Part shown: positions 37,301-47,729 of the stretch, in pieces
Position numbering within the stretch: position 1 is the stretch's first letter
How the letters are laid out: each line of letters begins with the position of its first letter
Assembly (NCBI GenBank): GCA_038501625.1
Contig: JAZAYU010000003.1
Coordinates: forward strand, 2,297,001-2,361,000
Source of the DNA: Corbicula japonica
Taxonomy: Eukaryota; Mollusca; Bivalvia; Venerida; Cyrenidae
Direction: 5' to 3'
Length of the DNA: 64,000 nt
The notes under the pieces: model-generated
What the model was told of the DNA's origin: nothing
The model's input: the letters and a program-made list of their open reading frames with translations, nothing else
Databases searched by the model: none
Position numbers and translations under genes: made by a program

Positions 37301-40300
37301 TTTGTATTTAGCCAGAAATTTCACGACCATTTTATAATTTGGGAAGAGTCAGTATCAAATGCCCACAGATAATTCTGATAATCGCCATTTATTAATCATG
37401 GGTACAAATTGGTAGATACTTTGTCAGTTTTAGTGACTATAGATGAAATGCTGCAAACAAAAATGTTATAGCAAATCTGCAATGCAATCAACTGTAATAA
37501 TATTGTCAGAATAAACATAAGCAATGTTACAGATTTCATGAAAAAGAATCATGATTTAATTTTTAAAATGGATGCAGTGGTACCATTCAAAGAATTGGCA
37601 TTAATGAAAGAAGAAGAACAAAAAAGCAGCTGTTTCACTAAAATATCCTGGTGGTATGGTCGGTATAATGCCAGGGAAATCACTGCCTATTCAGACCACT
37701 GTAGATGTGTAGTGAATTTTGTTGGGGAACTTGAATATCTATAAGAAGAATTATCAATGATTGCATACAGGCATAATTTACAAAGTAATGCATGGTTATC
37801 TTGTTTAAATTACCCCATTTTTTATCCCCATTGATTTGTAATGATTTTGAATCATCTGATTGAACAGATATGTTCCTTTCTATTCAAACAAAACTTTGAA
37901 ACAGCTACCAGTTTGCTGATGGTGATGAATGGAAGGTAGCTTTATACAAGTAGAATCAACTATTCGTTTCTGATGATGGAGGAGAGTCTGTTGAATTTGA
38001 TGTCTTGTTTATTCTTGTTATATGTGTGTTGTAGGGTAACTGTTTATTTCATTGACCGAGAAGGTGATACAATAACTGCCAAAGCTGGTGTAGGCTCAAC
38101 TTTTCTTGATGTAGCTATAAAAAATGGTGTAGAGCTAGAAGGTAATATGTGTTGAAAGATTTTTGTTCATAAACTTGCTTAACATGTCTCAGCTGACAAG
38201 GAAACTAGACTGCTGAATTTGTGAAATGGACTGGTATTAGGGCTGAAGGTTATAAAACTGAAATTGGAAACCAGTCTCAAATCTCAAGAATCTGATTGGC
38301 TGAAATGGTGACTTGTTGCCATTACAGCCAATCAGATTCTTGAGATTTAAGACTGGTTTCCATGCTCAGCTTTATAACCTTGGGCACAGGCTCACTTGAG
38401 AGATGTTGTCTATATCTTGCATTAACAGTCCTGTACGTTCAAGTTTAACTGGATCATTATTGGTAACAGACCCATATAAGTGATAGTGGACATAGCAGTG
38501 TTGGCAACTACAGTTGTAGAGTAGTGTAAGCTACAGAGGTTGTAGTATAGTGTTCGACTTAGTTCCTAGCGGTCCAGTGTTAGCTACAGTGGTTACAGAC
38601 AATGTCAGCTACAGTGGTTGCAAATTTTAGATATATTTATTCTCGAAATATACATTACTTTGAAAATCCATGGTCTATCACTGTAAGCCTTTAATGATTT
38701 GCTTGCAGTTTAGTCAATATTTCTCAAATATTTAACTTGTGTGTTTGTGTTAAAGTCTTGAAAATAATGGAATAATTTGCACTTGAAAGGTAATTGTCAA
38801 AATAGAGATCTGCCAATAGCATGTTCACACCTGTTACTGTTCATATTACAATAACAATGGATGGAGATTTTGAAAGGTCAAAAATAAACTTCATTGATAA
38901 AATGTCATGTTTGAAGCACATGATCAAAGTAGAAAATCTCTTATCTGAAGCAAAATCACCCATGAGTTGAACCAAAAGTTCCCCTTACTTGAATCAGAAA
39001 TCACCCTCATTTTGAATTGTCCTTATTTTGAAATTTTGAAGAAAGTCATAAATAATAATGTGTAGGTCATTGATGCCAAGATACTGTACTAGTGATATAA
39101 GGGCAGGATAGATTCAAGTTAAAAGACGTTTTGCAATATTTGAAATTGTTCAAACTTAGAAAATCCCTGGTTTGAAAGATTTCACGGATAGGCATTTAAT
39201 CACATGGGCGACCAGGATAAAGATTAGCCTGCACATCCGTACAGTCTGTTCTAAATCTAAATTGTCCACTTCATGATCATAATTATATAACTTGATGAAT
39301 CTAAAAGAAAACTCAAGATCCAGATTAGACTGCAAGGATGTGCCGGCTGATCTGGATCAACACTGGTTGCACATGGGATGTAAGCTGAAGGAGTAAAGAG
39401 TTAACACAGTACTGTTTGTTGTTTTAAAGGTTTAATGACCCTGAAACTCACATGTATTGTTTACAATTTCGTAAAAGTGGTGGAATGAGTGATAGATCAA
39501 GCCCAGTGTTTTCTGTACATTCATTATGCATCTTTGGAAAGCTGGTTTCTGTTAGGTTACTTAACCATTTCCTTCATATGTTATAGCTTGTGTGAACATT
39601 GTAACTAATGCAGGTCCAGATCTGCACATCCATGATATCTGATCAGGATCTGCAGTGTTGCCATCTTGTTCAGAAATAACATTACAAATCCAAAAGAGAA
39701 CAGTGCAGATCATGATCACAAAGCATGGATGTGGTGGTTGATCTGGATCTACCCTGTACACCCATGTGACAAAGGCAAAACTTTGGAGTGAAGGGTTAAG
39801 TTACTCACTATGTCTGCAGAAATGTTAGATTGTGATTTTGATTGTCACTAAGATTGTCAGAACCTGCTTATGTGTTGTTTAGTTGTTTGAACAAAAATTT
39901 TATTGTACCAAGAGATGTCCGATCAAAGTCAATTCACATAATTAGTCACAAATAGTGATTTCTATTCGAGTACTGTGATAAATTAGTCAGCAAATATTTG
40001 CCTGTCTAATGAGGAATGACACTTATGTCAGAAATTTGATGCCACAAGATTTTATTTCCAGACAAAATTGTGAAATTAATATAAAATCAATGTAATAAGC
40101 TGCTAAAGTCAGTGTGACTCTCTACATAGAAGGTGTTATCTCAGAAATTAGGATCATTATTCCAGAGCTTCACAGCAGGATTGGTAGAACCTTTGTTGTC
40201 AGTCTGTCACATCTGATGACATATTGGGAATATGCATTCAAAGTTCATAGTTATTTAAGGGAAAATAAACTTTTTGCAAGATTGCATGAAATAATGTATT

Positions 40301-43300
40301 GAAAGAAATATGGACTTTGGGTTACAACATTTATGAAATTGAAATATTTTATATATGTTTTTTTCCTTTTTTTAACAACATGTTCAAGTATTTTGCAAAA
40401 TAAAAAAACACTGAATATCTATAATATATTTATTATATAAACATTTATTAAGTCTCCCCCCCTCTGGGGGAGACATATTGTTTTTGCCCTGTCTGTCAGT
40501 CTGTCTGTCACACTTCGTTTCCGCTCAATAACTGGAGTACCGTTTGACCCAGACTTCACAGGGTGATGGCCCTTGTTGAGTAGAAGAACTCTACTGATTT
40601 TGGGGTCAGTAGGTCAAAGGCCAAGGTCACAGGGACCCGAAGAGTGAAAACCGTTTCTGCTCAACAACTCAAGAACCTTTTGACCCAGAGCATTCAGACT
40701 TCATGGAGTGATATCCCTTATTGAGTAGCAGAGCCCTATTGATTTTTATACCCCCACAAACGAAGTTTGAGGGGGTATATAGGAGTGAGCTTGTCGGTCG
40801 GTAGGTCGGTCGGTCGGATTCTTCGTTTCCAGATGATAACTCATGAAAGGCTTGACAGAATTAAATAAATTTTGGTACACAGGTATATCGTCATAAGATA
40901 CAGGTCAAGTTCGATTTGGGGGCTGGTGGGATCAGTGTCAAGGTCACTGTTACTAAAAATAGAAAAATGGTTTCCGGATGATAACTCATGAAACACTTTA
41001 CAGATTTAATCCTTGTTTGGTAAATAGATGTAACATCACAAGATACAGGTCAAGTTCGACTTTGGGGCTGGTGGGGTCAATGTCAAGGTCAGTATTACTA
41101 AAAATAGAAAAAGGGTTTCCAGATAATAACTCATGAAAAACTTCACAGATTAAATCCTTTTTTGGTACATATATGTAATATCAGAAGATACAGGTCGAGT
41201 TCGACTTTGGGGCCTGAGGGGTCAGTGTCAAGGTCACTGTAACTTAAAAAAGAAAAATTGTTTCTGGACTATAACTCATGAAATACTTCATAGATTTAAT
41301 TATTTTTTGGGACACAGATGTAACATAACAAGATAAAGATTAGGTTTGACTTTGGGGCCTGTGGGTTCAAGGTCAAGGTCACTGTTATTTAAACTTCAAA
41401 ACTTCGTTTCCACTCAGTAACTATAGCTTGGAATGAGATTCTTAAATGAAATTTGGTGTATTGATGGTTTTTGTGAAGATGACTTTTGGGATTCAAGGCC
41501 TGTGGGGTCAAGGTCACTGTTACTAAAAATAGAAAATAAACTGTATGCTCAATAACTTTGGTTCAGAATGAGATATTGTGATGAAAATTGCTATATAGGT
41601 AGTGTCTGTGAAGACGAAACTTGGTATTGAAATTGGGCCTGATGGGGTCAAGGTCACTGTTACTAAAAATAGAAAAAATGGTTTCTGGATGATTTCTCAT
41701 AAACAATGTTTGGCACACAGTTCTTAGATAAAAGTTAGATAAAGGCCACTGTTACTAACATATTTAAACCATTTCTGCTCAATAAATTTAGAAGGAATGA
41801 GATATTGTGATGAAACTTGCTGAATATGTGGCTACTGTGAAGACGACACTTTGGATTGAAAGTGGGGCACATTATGCCATTGATTCGAAGCATTCCCAGT
41901 TCAATTATCAAGCATACATGTGGGGGTATTTAATCACTTTCAGTGATAATTCTAGTTGGGTCAGTAGGTCAAAGGTCAAGGTCACAGGGGCCCGAAAAGT
42001 GAAAAACGTTTCCGCTCAATAACTCAAGTACCTTTTGACCCAGAGCATTCAAACTTCATAGGGTGATAGCCCTTATTGAGTAGAGGACTCCTATTGATTT
42101 AGAGAACATCTGTACACATAAACCTGATCTCACTATTGTTATTAAGATTTTAAACTTACTAGAGCATATTAAGAGTTTTTAGTATATAAAATTATTATAT
42201 ATTCAAGTTAGACCAGTTTATCAAATAAATCTGCTCAAAAGTATTGCAAATACAAACACCATGGGACTACTTCATATGCATACATGTATTAATAATTACA
42301 ATAGGGTGTACTCAGCAGTTGGCTTTTTTTTGTAAGACCTACAGTAGTACATGGTTAAATTTGTTCAGAATTTAAAAGGACACATTTTTTGCACAAGATA
42401 AGTGGTGAGGGAAATAAATGATTCCAGAAAAAATAATAATATATATAATGCTTCAACTAACTTGACATTGATATCATGATCATTGCTATATTTTCAGTGT
42501 TTCTGTTCATTTCATCTGTCAGGATGGAACAAAATTAACGGGCAAAGCAAAGGTTGGGGATAGTCTGCTTGATGTAGTGGTAGATAATGATTTAGATCTC
42601 GATGGATTTGGTTAGTATTTCCAAAAACTATACTTAATATTGTGTCATTTATTATAAAATCTTACAATAAAAACTTAATGTTGTAGCCCCTGTTCCATGC
42701 TTCGCTACTGGGTAGATTCCCACAATAAAAAGGAAAATTTCTAAGCTTTTGCAAAATTACTTAAAGATGCTCTTCTTTCGGCTTGGTTAAATGTCTGAAG
42801 AACATGAAAATAGACCTCTTCTGAAGTAACTTGTTTAACACTTTTACACCATGTAGATTTTATCCCATGTGTGCAGGGCTTTTCATCCTTATATAACAGA
42901 GGCCTATAAAAGGCCTCTTCCCAATCCAAAAACATAGAATTTTTCCCAACTGCAGCAGAAAATTTTCCCAAAATGCTAGGTAACATGTCAAAAAATGGTT
43001 AAAATTCCTCTGAGGAGTGTTTAAAAAATTGAAGTATGAAAAATAAAGTGCTTAAAAAGTAGATTTAAGTTAAAAATATCTATTACTATTCAATTTTATG
43101 AACTAGAAGCTATCTTTCAATTAATTTTGTTTTCCCAAAATAAACAATTATCACGCATAAAATTCCCAATTGGATAGGCCAAGGCCTCTTCTCAAGTTAC
43201 TGATGAAAAGCCCTGGTGTGACAAGTGTAGGTCCAGATCTACCCTAGTGGTATTAACATTCATTAGGTTATTACTGACCAAGATGGTGTATATCCAGATA

Positions 43301-44693
43301 AGACTGCATGGTTCTGTAGGCTGATCTGGATCTACAATGTTGGCATGCTATATGAGTAATATTTTTGGAGTAAAAAGTTAACTTACTTTTCCCTTTCCTT
43401 GATATATACGCATTTTTACGCGTGTACGACTAGTGTAGATCCAGATCAGCTGGCACATTTGTGCCGTCTGATCAGGATCTGCACTGGTCGCATTTTGGTC
43501 AGAATTAACCTAATGAATAAAAAAGCGAACAGTTTAGATCCTGATCAGACGGCACAGATGTGCCGGCTGATCTGGATCTAAATTGTTTGCCCTAGCAATT
43601 AAGCTGAATCTATACAGGAAAGGGTTAAGCAGTTAGTGTAGACTTAGCTTAGTGAGAACATATACTCAATGTGTATGGTTACAATCTGCTATTATATTAG
43701 TGTTTATCATGGCGTAAGCCTCTTTAATATGCAGCCAGATCCATTACACAGATTCAGCGGTGACAGCAGCTACAAAAAATTTGACTATGCTTTATTTGTA
43801 TTCTAAAGATAAAGTGTGTTTACAGATTAGCTCAATTATAATTAAATTTTTATAATAAAATTTACAATTAATTATTTTATAAATTTTATTACATCATAAA
43901 GGTGATCATATTGACATGATTTTGCATAAATTAATACTCTATGTATATTATTTATTTATTGTATATTTTACGAGAGATATGTAACTTTAAATCATCATTA
44001 CAGGTGCTTGTGAGGGTACACTAGCGTGTTCAACGTGTCATTTGATATTTGAGCAAGCGGATTATGATAAACTACCTACAGAACCAACAGATGAAGAACT
44101 CGACATGTTAGATCTTGCTTATGGGCTCACAGACACGTATGGCACTTTAAATTTGAAATAATAACTATTAAAATATCGAGAGTTCAGCACAAAATTGAAT
44201 ATATCTTTTTTGAGACACATGTTAAAATGTTGTCTTTGGGAAACTGAGTAGTTGACATTGGTTATTTATTATGTATATCACAAAAAATACTCGTATATGA
44301 TGTAGTCAAATTTTTAAAAAATCGTCTACTGAAATATAATTGTTGGTCCACAGATGGCAACAACTACCGTAAGTGTCTAACCTATCATCAGTGTACCAAG
44401 GACACAGTCTAGTTATAAAATAATAGCCAGTTGTCATTGTGTGTGATCTGTTTGATAAGACAAATGAGTAAAGGAATAAAAAACAGACAACATACCAGTA
44501 GTAATTTACACAAACTTTACTTGTGTTGGACAACAGACCATGAAAGCCACAAAAATTATTTCTCATTTCAATTCCAAATGCCTTACTATTTTATTTCAGA
44601 TCACGTTTGGGTTGTCAGATTATTGTTAGCAAGGATATGGAAGGTCTAACAGTGAAAGTTCCAGCAGGTGTGGCCGATGCTCGAGAACCCTGA
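31226..44693 (+). CDS. FDX1: Mitochondrial adrenodoxin-type [2Fe-2S] ferredoxin with alternative exon 2
   Basis: Exon 1 is 31226-31386. It has two alternatives for exon 2 (2a 38035-38141, 2b 42498-42610), then exon 3 at 44004-44136 and exon 4 at 44600-44693. Phases are 2, 1 and 2. The products are 164 aa (2a) or 166 aa (2b). Exon 1 encodes a basic, Arg/Ser/Thr-rich leader ([10 protein letters not shown]... to KTKQE) typical of a mitochondrial transit peptide. Exon 3 has [12 protein letters not shown] and exon 4 SRLGCQ: Cys 94, 100, 103 and 141 in the 2b form are the cluster ligands. The acidic [15 protein letters not shown] helix and the ending VADAREP match FDX1. The family carries electrons from ferredoxin reductase to mitochondrial P450s and, for FDX2, to Fe-S assembly. 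A second ATG at 31235 is an alternative start. Confidence 0.9.
31834..33095. repeat. 1.2-kb C/A-only simple-repeat tract in ferredoxin intron 1
   Basis: (ATACC)n at 31834-31875 and (ACTGT)n at 31876-31898 are followed by about 1.2 kb of interspersed ACC and ACA triplets almost free of G and T. All three minus-strand frames are long and open with Val/Gly/Leu-only composition, including a 442-codon one. These are artefacts of the repeat. Confidence 0.95.
34453..36671. mobile_element. Nested inverted-repeat element (~2.2 kb) in ferredoxin intron 1
   Basis: Outer arms (about 34453-34610 and 36570-36671) are inverted relatives, sharing phrases such as 'ccggtcaaggagac' and 'ttttattttctcc'. Inner arms of about 220 bp (35428-35645 and 35978-36208) are a much closer inverted pair, sharing 'gaatattactcacgtatttc' and 'gtgattttcagaaacattga'. 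The outer arms also hold short tandem copies of 'gtcaaggagact'. The short frame at 35355-35549 inside the left inner arm is not recognisable. This is probably a non-autonomous element, or two nested ones. Confidence 0.6.
36768..37171. mobile_element. 404-bp TIR element in ferredoxin intron 1
   Basis: Terminal inverted repeats of about 46 bp (36768-36813 and 37126-37171) start 'ggtggggaatcacgtgac' and are nearly identical. No coding capacity. A typical MITE. Confidence 0.75.
38035..38141 (+). CDS. FDX1: Ferredoxin alternative exon 2a (FDX2-like)
   Basis: The acceptor is 'gtgtgttgtag' and the donor is 'gaag|gtaata'. It has one base, 35 codons, then one base. The peptide opens [16 protein letters not shown] and ends NGVELE followed by G, joining exon 3 to give LEGACEGT. 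The short loop before the first ligand cysteine (LEGACE, without Gly-Phe) and the phrase NGVELEG are as in FDX2-type ferredoxins. Length 107 is 3n+2, the same as exon 2b, so 2a and 2b cannot both be included in frame. No FDX2-type exon 3 or 4 was found between here and exon 2b. Confidence 0.85.
38241..38387. mobile_element. Palindromic MITE, copy 2 (100 bases after exon 2a)
   Basis: A ~147-bp self-complementary unit of the family at 25750-25893, with arms from 'gctgaaggttataaaact' to the complement ending 'ccttgggc'. It lies about 100 bases downstream of the exon 2a donor, in the intron separating the two alternative exons. Confidence 0.85.
39195..39800. repeat. Two copies of the dispersed ~240-bp repeat
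   Basis: Copies at about 39195-39400 and 39560-39800 carry the 'gctgatctggatc' and 'gatccagatc' halves. Both lie in the intron between exons 2a and 2b. Confidence 0.6.
40448..42105. repeat. Nested dispersed repeats with a ~145-bp tandem array
   Basis: An outer family ('aagtctccccccctctgg...', 'ccttttgacccagagcattc') occupies 40448-40745 and resumes at about 41930-42105. It is interrupted by another family starting 'acccccacaaacgaagtttg' with 'cggtcggtaggtcggtcggt'. Within the latter are about five irregular units of roughly 145 bp (40860-41660), each with 'caaggtcactgttactaaaa' and 'ttccggatgataactcatga'-like phrases. No coding capacity. Confidence 0.75.
42498..42610 (+). CDS. FDX1: Ferredoxin alternative exon 2b (FDX1-like)
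   Basis: The acceptor is 'tatattttcag' and the donor is 'tttg|gttagt'. It has one base, 37 codons, then one base. The peptide opens [20 protein letters not shown] and ends DNDLDLDGF followed by G, joining exon 3 as DGFGACEGT. This is the canonical adrenodoxin/FDX1 spelling of the loop around the first ligand cysteine. Together with exons 1, 3 and 4 it makes an ordinary FDX1, so this is probably the ancestral form. Confidence 0.9.
43215..43628. repeat. Two adjacent copies of the dispersed ~240-bp repeat
   Basis: Copies at about 43215-43380 (degenerate) and 43385-43628 (well preserved) lie back to back in the intron before exon 3. The second shows both inverted halves. The 60-aa frame inside it is not a gene. 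Confidence 0.65.
44004..44136 (+). CDS. FDX1: Ferredoxin exon 3 (three cluster cysteines)
   Basis: Two bases, 43 codons, then two bases, between 'catcattacag' and 'gacac|gtatgg'. It carries C-x5-C-x2-C ([11 protein letters not shown]), then HLIFEQ, then the acidic [15 protein letters not shown] helix used to dock reductase and P450 partners in adrenodoxins. It joins in phase to either exon 2a or exon 2b. Confidence 0.92.
44600..44693 (+). CDS. FDX1: Ferredoxin exon 4 (fourth cluster cysteine, stop)
   Basis: One base plus 30 codons and TGA (44691-44693), after acceptor 'tattttatttcag'. It completes TSRLGCQ (fourth ligand cysteine) and ends VADAREP, the FDX1-type C-terminus rather than the longer FDX2 tail. 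A possible poly(A) signal, AATAAA, lies at 44837-44842. Confidence 0.92.
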
Positions 44694-44842
44694 CAACGGC
44701 TTATGCTAGGATCCTTATAATTTATGTTGTTATATCATTGTGATCAATTCTTGTAAATCTGTAGTACAGTATGTTGAGGATTGTTTCATAAAAAATGATC
44801 ATTGACCAAAAATTTTAATTCTGGAAAACTTAATGTAATAAA

Positions 44843-46087
44843 TTTTAGCATAGATCAAAATATTGTCACCGTAATTTCAGACGGACTAGTCATTGTTTGG
44901 CAATATTGAGTGTTTGATACCTTTGTGTTAGTTTTTTTCAAGCTCTTCACAACTGTAAAAGTTATATCCTTGTGGAACTATTCTCTATAGACAAAAATTT
45001 AATCATCCAAAATGATGCAAGTCATGCTTTATAATTGATGTCCCAGTCTTCAAATGTTTTTTCTCAAACTATTAAAAAGCTTCATATTATGTCGGTTTGA
45101 AATCATGGTGGTGATATTTTGTTATAAATGTATATGCCAAAATATGACATTAACATAAATATTGATACCTAAAGTAAAAACCAATTTTATGCATTGAGCT
45201 GCGAATGAATTTTGTGGTTATACATATTTGGATTGTTCCACATACTAAATGGAAAATTTGCTTATTACAATCATAGCTCAAAATTGTAAAGTAAATATGG
45301 AAAATAGTTCACTTTACCTAATTTTGGAATATAACAGTTGACATGTTCCAAAAGACATAGCTCACAGGTTGTATAAGAATATAAATCTTTCTGTATTTGA
45401 TAAAATTGTTTTTTGCTCAAGAAATTGTTTGAAAGTTCATTTCATTGCCCACCTGCATGTGTAATAAGTTGACAGTGGTTTGAACTTATCAGATACCTAG
45501 GAAATGCTAATGACAATCAATGATTATTATTTGAAAACAAACCTACAGCAAAATAAACAGACAAAAACAAGCAATCATGGAATGGTGTAATTTGTTCTGT
45601 GAAAGGTTAGGACCTTTGCCAGTGCATAATTGATGGTTTCATGATTTGCCATTTTGTTGAGATCTTACACAGGTATACTACCACAAAAACAGTAAAAGTA
45701 CATCACCTAGTTGTTAAAAAGTCATTTGATATGATTGTTTAAATAAGTGGTTTTGTGTTACTATTTTGAAGAAAGAATGACATTTAAATTACCATAACTA
45801 CTTGTAAGTTCAGAAGTTTACTAAAGTTATATTCCTGTTTCTACTGTGAAATGAGATAATTATGATTAATCAAAACATACTTAAGCAGTTGTTTATATAA
45901 TGTACATGAAACGTACCGGTAACTCAATTTTGCATTTTAATTGTATTTTACCTATTTTCCAGTTAAAATTATGTTAAGTTCATAACATTTTATTGAATAT
46001 AGATGAAAAATAACTCTCAAAGCACCCAAACAAAATAAACACATAAATAGAGATTAGAGTTAATTAATCACCCAGAAAGAGTTCTTA
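44843..46087. other. 3' flank of the ferredoxin gene
   Basis: AT-rich with no recognisable gene. It may include a longer ferredoxin 3' UTR. Confidence 0.4.
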
Positions 46088-47561
46088 GGGTTGTTCCAGG
46101 AAAAAAGGAGTGGGGGGGGGGGGCGGGTAGAACGGAACTTACAAATGGGGGTACCATCAACACAATTATATTTATTTTCAAACCCCAACGAATAGAATTG
46201 TAATATGTCAAAGACCCACCACCACCACATTATTATTACAATTTATGACCCCCACCAATGCAATTTGAAACACAAATTGTAGATTTCAGGAGACAAGTGT
46301 TTTGTAAACTTGCATGAATTTTTTGTTGATCTAATATTACAAAGATGATTTTACCATGCAATTTCAATGTAATTTTTTTCCATGTTAATATCATTTTGTT
46401 TGAAATTGTTTCATTTTGATATAATTCGTAAACTGTCCTAACTGCTCATGTTTGAGAAGGAATAAAGAAAACTTGAAGTGATGAATCAAATATCATTCCC
46501 ATTCGTTGCACATGTTTCAGATCAACAAGTCCTCACATGGGCAGCCAGCCATAGGCTGCCAGGATGTAGGCCAGACTGCTCACCAAGGCCTGTATTATGT
46601 GAACAGATCGAAAGACTGATTGTACAAATTTGTATTCATGTCTGTTAATGTACTCCTTATTATTTGTGTTGCTCTATTCTTGGATACGTTAATGAATCCT
46701 GATTACTTAAAACATTTTTTTATTCTTTCCGCGTCTTTCTAGTTTACTATTTCATGGTTTAGTTGAATGTTGTGACAAAAGTTAGCAAGGAGTGCTCTGG
46801 ATTTCTCCATAATTTGTTATAAAAAACTAAGGGCTTTGACTGTTCCTATTTGCAGGTATAAATTATCCGGCAGTATATACTACAAAGTATTACAGGTTTA
46901 GATATGTGTCACTTAGATTTTGTGTATTATTCGTATTTCTTAAAAGTATACAGATTGAACTTAACCAGTACTTATATATGATCATACACAACAATATTGT
47001 GAGATTTCGTAAAGATATTTTAAACAAGAAACCAGTAGAACCAGTGGATTTGACGTTCCAATAGGCTTCCGCGAACAGGAGCCTGACCAAAATCAGAATT
47101 TTTTGGAAATGCCACACTTGTCAGCATAAACATCGCTTAATAACAGATTCATTACCGAATCAGTGATAAAAATTTATTAACATATCGTAATAGTTAGCTT
47201 TATACTTACGTTTGAATGTTTCAACAAGGGTATTTAAATTATTTGTGGCCAAAAACTTGGACACATGTTCAATGTCCATGGATCTCTCCATTTTATGCTG
47301 GTGTCGATATAACATAACGTCATTAAAAAACAGCGTACCAAGTTTTCAGTTTTCGTACGCTTACCAGCTGTGACAAGCGGATATTAATGTCAGGTTTTAC
47401 AGACAAGACAAATTAGTAATGTTTTTATTAACCACAAGCAACACAATTAAAATACCCCAAACAACACATTTGCTTCCATGAATCACCCCCCCCCCCCCCA
47501 CCCATCAAATTTTAATTAATTTCAGTTCTATCCCCCCACTCTTTTTTTCCTGGAACAGCCC
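46088..47561. mobile_element. PIF/Harbinger-like TIR element (~1.47 kb)
   Basis: Inverted ends 'gggttgttccaggaaaaaa' (from 46088) and 'ttttttcctggaacagccc' (to 47561) are each followed inward by G- or C-homopolymer runs. TTA directly abuts both ends (46085-46087 and 47562-47564). A 3-bp TTA/TWA duplication with GGG-starting ends is the signature of PIF/Harbinger elements. No transposase is seen, so the element is non-autonomous. It contains the SAM-like first exon on the minus strand. A short minus-strand stretch at about 46530-46590 (TAYILAAYGW-like) is of unknown meaning. Confidence 0.65.
47210..47291 (-). CDS. Putative first exon with SAM-like N-terminus
   Basis: Minus-strand ATG (complement of 47289-47291), 27 codons plus one base, then a perfect donor GTAAGT (complement of 47204-47209). 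The peptide MERSMDIEHVSKFLATNNL... to ETFK has the spacing of the first helices of a sterile alpha motif (S-x-x-x-V-x-x-F-L...L...F). No following exon was identified to its left within the window. It lies inside the TIR element 46088-47561, so it may be captured or element-encoded. Support is limited to frame, start codon and donor. Confidence 0.4.
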
Positions 47562-47729
47562 TTACTAAACTTGTACCTTTGACTTTATTGTACAATTACC
47601 ACTTTACCTTTTAACTTCAATTTACTAACAGAACAGATGATCATTGAATGTTAGTAGTGCTCCTGTTCATCAGTATTTATTTTACTAATTATACTACTAA
47701 CATTGACTTTTTCATCCACACTCATGATG

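Noticed and set aside
37538..37744. 68-codon open frame upstream of exon 2a
   Set aside because: No similarity to ferredoxin N-termini, no donor in the required phase, and ordinary length for a chance frame.
38142..42497. A separate complete FDX2 gene starting with exon 2a
   Set aside because: No second set of C-x5-C-x2-C and GCQ exons was found between 2a and 2b. It cannot be excluded outside the window, but the phases fit the shared exons.
38035..42610. Exons 2a and 2b both included in a single transcript
   Set aside because: 2a ends with one leftover base but 2b needs two. The join shifts the frame and meets a stop within 2b.
46530..46600. Short hydrophobic minus-strand reading frame ending in TGA after an acceptor-like site
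   Set aside because: Too short, lies in the TIR element, overlaps a small hairpin, and its phase relation to the 47210-47291 exon could not be supported.
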